Assembly (NCBI GenBank): GCA_020736575.1
Contig: JAGPYM010000055.1
Span: forward strand, 62,001 to 126,000
Direction of reading: 5' to 3'
From: Thelonectria olida
Taxonomy: Eukaryota > Ascomycota > Sordariomycetes > Hypocreales > Nectriaceae
DNA: 64,000 bases
Position 1 is the first letter of the stretch; the number at the start of each line of letters is the position of its first letter. The notes beneath the pieces were generated by a model. The model was given only the letters and a program-made list of their open reading frames with translations, was not told the origin of the DNA and searched no databases. Positions 58,607-64,000 of the stretch are shown piece after piece. The position numbers and the translations under genes were made by a program.

Positions 58607-59654
58607 CTAACCACTGTGGCAATAGTTCGCATCGAACCAGACCTTGCTTCCGTAGCCACTACCCAGAACCTTGTCGATAGTGATGGCACTCTTCAATTCT
58701 GTAACAAAGGCTCGCTTTCCCGAGGCTCCGGGACCGGTGTTGCCAAACTCACTGAAGGTGACGTGACCGGTTCGCTTGTCGGTAGGGTTCCAGACAGACC
58801 ATCCCGCGGAGTTGACAACCGATGTCATAGACGTTTTCTGGAAGATGACGCGGGCGTACTCTCTCCAGGGGCGACCGAGATAGTACGCGCCATTGGGGAC
58901 CTTTTCGCCATCGGCGGCAGCAATGTCGCAGCCGTTGAAGACATAGTACGCGGGGTTGCTATCGCTATCACGGCCGCTGGCTGATCCAACCCGTTAGCGA
59001 GAGAAACAGAATGGTCTGAGATCAGCTCGAGGACTTGCCGGTGATGTAGCCTAGGCTTTTGCCAAGAACGCGAAGGTGGACTCGCTCAAACCAGCTCTTG
59101 GCCTTCTGCCCAAAGATGAAATCGGTCGCGCCCTCAATCAGGCAGTCTACGAAAACCTGACTGCCCTCATTGCTCAGGACGGTATCCTGAAAACCAAGGA
59201 ACTGGCAGCCATAGAACCCGCTGTCGGTAAAGGAGGCCAGGGCAACCGCTTGGGATCCTTGGCCGTAGGTGTTCTCAACGTTAACGTTGTAAAGCTTAAA
59301 GTTAGGAGCCCGAATGCCAAGTGTGGCGGTCTGCTCGTTGGACAAGCCGTTCGCCTGTGAGAGGCCATGGGTAATAGTCACAGTGTTGGTCTTGTAGGTG
59401 TTCGTGTCGCTTGCCGATCCGTAAATGGTAATCTGTGCCTTGGTGGAAGGGATAGTGACCTTCTCGTTGTATTTGCCAGGGGCGATAAACAGGCATTGCG
59501 CGCCCGAAAGCTTCACGACGGCATTCACGCCGGCCTGGATGGTGTTGTAGTTGCCATTGGTCTTGGACACGGTTTTGCAGCCGCTAGGGGCGGTAGTCCG
59601 GCTCGCAGCGAGGGCCTCGGCGCAAAGTGTGAAGAGAACATAAAGAAACTTCAT
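58607..59654 (-). CDS. secreted pectin methylesterase (CE8)
   Basis: Exons 59654-59035 and 58976-58607 with a 58-bp intron give 329 aa. A signal peptide occupies residues 1-17 (MKFLYVLFTLCAEALAA). Active-site residues are in place: Q135 (GSQAVAL), Q156-D157 (FQDTV), D178 (TDFIFG), and R242-W244 (LGRPWREYARV). The intron restores the conserved ITGNGRDSDSNP. Its donor is GTCCTC, an unusually weak site, but CGCTAAC and CCAG at the 3' end are good. It removes methyl esters from pectin homogalacturonan in plant cell walls. A TATATAAG box lies about 75 bp upstream. It supports a plant-associated lifestyle. Confidence 0.88.
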
Positions 59655-62600
59655 CTTGGCTTTGAAGAGAATGCGAAAGATTGTGACACCTGCTTCCCAA
59701 ACGCCGGAACTAGGATAAGACGACGTATCTTATATAGGTGTCTACCACTGTGCTCAAGTTCGCCAGCCTCTAGGGTTGATTAGTGGTTCGTATCCTTGTC
59801 AAGAGTCCGCAATAAGAACTTGATGTAAGTGATACATGAGGAAATACGGCAAGATGTCTACTGGTGGAAATCCCAAACCCCTGGTCCCAGTCCGAGCGGC
59901 TTGATTAAGATGAAACAAAAGGGTCATGCAATGAAATGTGCCCAATTAGGAAACTTTATCGGAATTCGGCTGTGCTATGGCTTCGGTTGCTTCCGAAGTG
60001 TTTCGTACCCTACCAGTGTAAGACGCGAATCAATGGCGGTCCATGGTAACGAGCGGTCCTTGAATATATCCTCCAATCAACGGCAGCCCAAGCTCCATTA
60101 ACGTTCCGTGCTTCCCCTTTGGGACTGCAAGCCTGTTTCCTACTCTTGGGATCTTATCCAATCCCTCTACCGTGTCCATTACGCGAGAGTCGAACGTTTC
60201 CAACAGCCCATTTGCGAAACCTCCTTTTCCCCAGGGGTTATATACTTGTCCGACTATCCTTGCGGGTATGCCAACTTTACCTTTACTGTTGTTTCAAGTG
60301 CATTAATATTATGAGATAATTCGCTTGTTTACTCTCTGGCGGTAGATAAAGAAGTACGGCGCTCAGTATCTGTTTTTAATAGAGGTATAAATAGGTATTG
60401 CCGTAGCTCTCTAACATTAATCATTCGCATAAATAAATCAGCTAATAGAGCACGGGGGTTTGCGAAGGCCGGACAATTCGATGGTTCTGACGGAGAGATG
60501 AGCCATTGAGCCGCGTTAACATATCATACTCACGAAAAACGTTGCAAAAAAGGGGCCGCCATCTACTGCGCTGGAATGATAGAAACTTCAAGGTGAGAAG
60601 GGTTCAATTTCAGCTCGAGGAAGGAAGTCGACTAAGGGGTCGTGGGGAGCGCAAGGGAGAAAGGTCCATAAGCATAGGTGATGTGAACTTTGAAGTAAGA
60701 ATGCCCTACTTAATCACGCAAATGGAGAACGGCTGAGAAACCAGTTCCGGCTGTTTCGAATCATTTGATGGCATTACTATAGTAAAGATGTATACGAAAA
60801 GTATAGTAAGTATACCTCTAGGAGACTAATATTCCGGCGCCGTGCATTCAATTTCACATGAACGTACCTTGCCGTGTTCCGCCTTCTACTCACAATGCCT
60901 ACCTCAGCAGCTCAACTCTACATAGAGATGGATGCATCCTTCCCGGGCAATTGCTTACTTTATATGTCGGATGCTTGATCAATCTTGACTCCTGTACAGG
61001 ATGGGCCAAGGATTTATTTCAACTCATGGGACTCTGGCCAACAAAGGTCCATTCGATGTCTAGCCTGTGATGGAATCTGGCCTCCTCTCCAGCGGCCTTT
61101 CCCAACATTTCTTATGCCAACCACTCCGTATTCTTTACCCAATCTAATGAATCTTGGGTCGTTTCATCCTGCCAAACGGAGGGCATTGTGGAGATGACTC
61201 TTTGCAAAGAGAATTCCATTGCTCACGAGCTCATTATGAGGATTCTTCTCCGATATAAAGATGACCACCGGCATTACGTAGGGCAATTCCGCTATAATAA
61301 ATCCCTCAAAACGGTCCGAGTTTATCAAACCATACCGATGCATATGGGCGGCCGAAGGACGGCAAGGTCCTTCTTGTCTGTGGCAGATGTTCTCACCTCT
61401 CCTCCATCCAATCCCAGCCGAGGTGAACTGTGCTGGGTGGAAGTTTCTTGGGATGGCCTCTTAGAATGCTAGTTCTCGTGTCGTCGCTCTGTTTTGCGTT
61501 TTACCTCGGCCAAGGGACAGGCTACTGACATGGCGGTTCAATGAATTGAAACCCCCTAACCAACGCTTGGAGGCTACCTATCTAATCCACTAGCACCTGT
61601 ATCCTGTATTTCATAAAAGTCGGGAAGAACTTGGTAGAGTTATTCATAGCATCTAATTACGTACTGCTACCTCAAGCTGCATCGAAATATGCAAAGGCCA
61701 TCGAAGGCCGGACTTGGTTATCACAGCCGTCTACACACCCAACTTGGATGGGCGGCAAACTAGCTCTGCGCCGATCCGACACACACTCGGTCGGATGGCT
61801 TGCCAAGGACGCCACGAAACGGTGTGGCTTGTTGAGAAGAAAAGGCCTCAACTCGAGGCTGTCACAGAGTCTCGAAGAGGCAGTCATGACCGTCGATCCT
61901 CAAGGTGCACATGTTACTCCGCTCGTAACCTTCTCTAGGTCGGGACAAAGGTGCCTGCTGGCCCAGCTGGTTTGAGTTATTAGGCTGTAATACGTAACTA
62001 GGTAACGTTAGTTATCTATCAATCTGGAAAGGTGGAGGGTTGTGTAGCCTCGGGGTTGGGCTGCGAGGAACCTCTTCTTATGTGATATCGCTCAGACCGG
62101 TGACTTGCAGGATCTAGGCCGCCCCAACGCAGCAATAACTGGCCAGAACGTTGATTCGCATCTGCATGTCAGATGCTTGTGGGCTCTGGCCATGCGTCTG
62201 ACCTCGTATTCAGTTCTCAATCTGCAACATGCGCCGGCTGTTGGCATCTCATGAACTCAGAGCCTCAAACGGCCCCCAAGCTTTGCCGAGGGCTGAGGGG
62301 GGGCTGAAATGGCAATGTTTGTGGAATGGGTTCCATTCTCTGCTTCTGCATAATAAGTGAGGCTTCGATACACGAATTGCACGGGTGACGCCCTAACTCT
62401 GCAGGGCTGGGCTGAAGGTCTGCATGCAAGAATTCTCTGGCAATGGAGGATAGGTGCGCTTCGCGGACTTTGGGCTGTCGATGTTTCAAGTTGCGACATG
62501 AGTTGAATGAGTGGTAATTGTCTCTTCTTGTAAATGAGTCAGGCGCCTCAAACCTGTGACTGCGTCCCTTCTCGCCTCGATTATTGGTCTACATTCGCGA

Positions 62601-63876
62601 CATGAACTCATACAACGTTGATCCAACAACACGTCCCAGGATGTCTTCGGTAGCCCCCGCACAGCCCCGGCTGCTCACGCTCAGCCGCACACTCGGCTTG
62701 TGATCCTAGCCCATGGCCTGTACGCCACCAACCGAACGGGGGCGATGAACAAGCATAGTTCAATGGTTACCTGTAAGGCTGTGCCTTTGTCTGTGTCTCA
62801 CTGCATGATCCTTGTACCCCCAAGTCTACTTCGTGCCTAGTTGCGCTTCCCCGAGATGTGGTGGTTCCTGAGCTGGCGTGATGGCTCTGTCGTGTGAATC
62901 GGGCCGTCCCTGAAACTTGTCGGAGACGCGCAGCCAAGCTTAAAATACACAGTAAACTAAACCCAAAACAGTGGGAATTTCTGAGGAGGACGGGAACGAT
63001 GACAATTATCTATTCTCGTATAGACTATGATCTTGGTAGAGCAAACATGACCTTTAATTCATTGCATGTTGGAAGCCATTCAGAGGCTGTTCGCCTCGCA
63101 TCAGAAGTCCGCTTTCTCCAACATGGCATTGCGTAGCGACCCAGGATACCAGATCAACGTCCTTTCTTAGATAGATACCACTGCATCTGCCGTGATTTGG
63201 GTGATTTCCACAGCCTAGTATAACGAGTTTCAGTGTCACTGGCTAGGTATGCAGGCACATACATGTAAGTCTGTGGGGAAGGTGATGATTGAGCTGTTCT
63301 ATTTATTAGTAACTGCGAGCCTTGTCTCGTATCATCTCATTCTGCGCCTTCTTCAATCCAGATGTGGCGTCGGGCTTGAAGACGTGGGCCGCTCTGAATC
63401 GACCTGGCGTTAACGTGTGTCACCAAGTGACCAAGTGTTGTTTGCTGAATCTTCCATTGGTCCCGTCGGTGGCATTATGCAGAATCGCCCCCAATTTCGG
63501 GACCTCCTTCAATTTAAAAAAAAAAAAAAAGAGTCAGGCTGAGGATACAGAGGCACCTTCAGTCTGCTCAAACACCATCAAGCTGAGTGCATCGATGGCG
63601 GCCTGCACTCCGCCGCCATAATGCATCCTTCCGGTAGACTGTGAGTGACTGCAGCTGATGGTTTCAACCGAGAAAACAATCGAAGTATGGAGCAGAATAT
63701 TCAGTCAGGCTAGAGCTGTAGTCCTCCGGGGGAAAGTTGAAGGAGTATAAATTCTAGATATTGCTCCCCGTATCATCTCGCAATGCAGCAAACACTCTCT
63801 TCTTTCTTCATCACTTCTACTCATTCTTAACCACTCTTCCCAACTTTTCCATTTTCACCCCCCCACAATCTTCAAT
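59655..63876. other. 4.2-kb stretch without recognisable gene
   Basis: Only short frames of mixed quality on both strands and no known domain. A run of 15-16 A at about 63515-63530 and a TATAAAT-like box near 63746 belong to the upstream region of the last gene. Decayed coding sequence cannot be excluded. Confidence 0.4.
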
Positions 63877-64000
63877 ATGACGGCCTTGGACAAGATCGTA
63901 ACCATGACGCTTCGCGTTCTACAGCTGGTTGGCGCAGCTATCGTCATCGGCCTCGCAAGCAAATACATCGCAACGGATGGCGAGGACACCGAGTTTCGCG
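63877..64000 (+). CDS. start of a MARVEL-like membrane protein, cut by window end
   Basis: The ATG at 63877 follows a pyrimidine-rich leader. The first 41 codons include TMTLRVLQLVGAAIVIGLAS, one hydrophobic segment in the pattern that opens fungal four-helix MARVEL-like proteins. The rest lies beyond the window, so the assignment is tentative. Confidence 0.5.
   Translation, partial: MTALDKIVTMTLRVLQLVGAAIVIGLASKYIATDGEDTEFR

Noticed and set aside
62257..62499. 80-codon minus-strand frame
   Set aside because: Low-complexity translation with no domain, and overlapping frames of similar length exist on both strands.

Overview
The window is nuclear DNA of a filamentous ascomycete, most likely a Sordariomycete. 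This is inferred from split genes with short GT..AG introns (mostly 48-67 bp), Zn(II)2Cys6 transcription factors, NACHT (NLR-like) proteins, a PDR-type ABC transporter, a secreted pectin methylesterase and an AT-rich retrotransposon with RIP-like C-to-T decay. No ribosomal RNA, tRNA or CRISPR array was recognised. Most gene models below were assembled by hand from splice sites and reading-frame continuity.

Layout. 1-7.0 kb: end of a CorA-like membrane protein, relic of a sugar transporter, a TauD-type dioxygenase, an UNC93-like transporter and a small ABM-fold protein. 7.8-19.4 kb: a large Myb-repeat protein, a secreted two-domain cysteine-rich protein, a wrecked NACHT gene, a PD-(D/E)XK nuclease-like gene and an F-box-like gene. 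19.7-27.8 kb: a HAD hydrolase, an aldo/keto reductase, a papain-like protease fused to lectin-like repeats and a DUF5519 protein. 28.1-33.4 kb: an intact seven-exon NACHT gene followed by a subtilase relic. 34.1-39.4 kb: a Zn2Cys6 regulator and an amino-acid/GABA permease divergent from a PDR ABC transporter. 39.4-55.1 kb: that ABC gene, interrupted by about 10.9 kb of nested transposons. 56-59.7 kb: a decayed Zn2Cys6 gene abutting a truncated M43 metalloprotease, then a pectin methylesterase. 59.7-63.9 kb holds no recognisable gene; a new gene starts at 63,877.

Two things stand out. First, three minus-strand genes within 11 kb carry in-frame TAG codons. In two of them (Myb-repeat and NACHT) the TAG sits exactly where a conserved Trp is expected. 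In the Myb-repeat and F-box-like genes it is the only lesion I see in the part of the reading frame I could follow. This is the pattern expected of targets of fungal A-to-I mRNA editing (UAG to UGG), although small in-frame introns or simple decay are alternatives. Second, the ABC transporter holds a datable Russian-doll insertion: a Tc1/mariner-type MITE in the gene, a RIP-damaged Ty3/gypsy element inside the MITE, and an intact, non-RIPped pogo/Fot-type transposon inside the Ty3/gypsy element.
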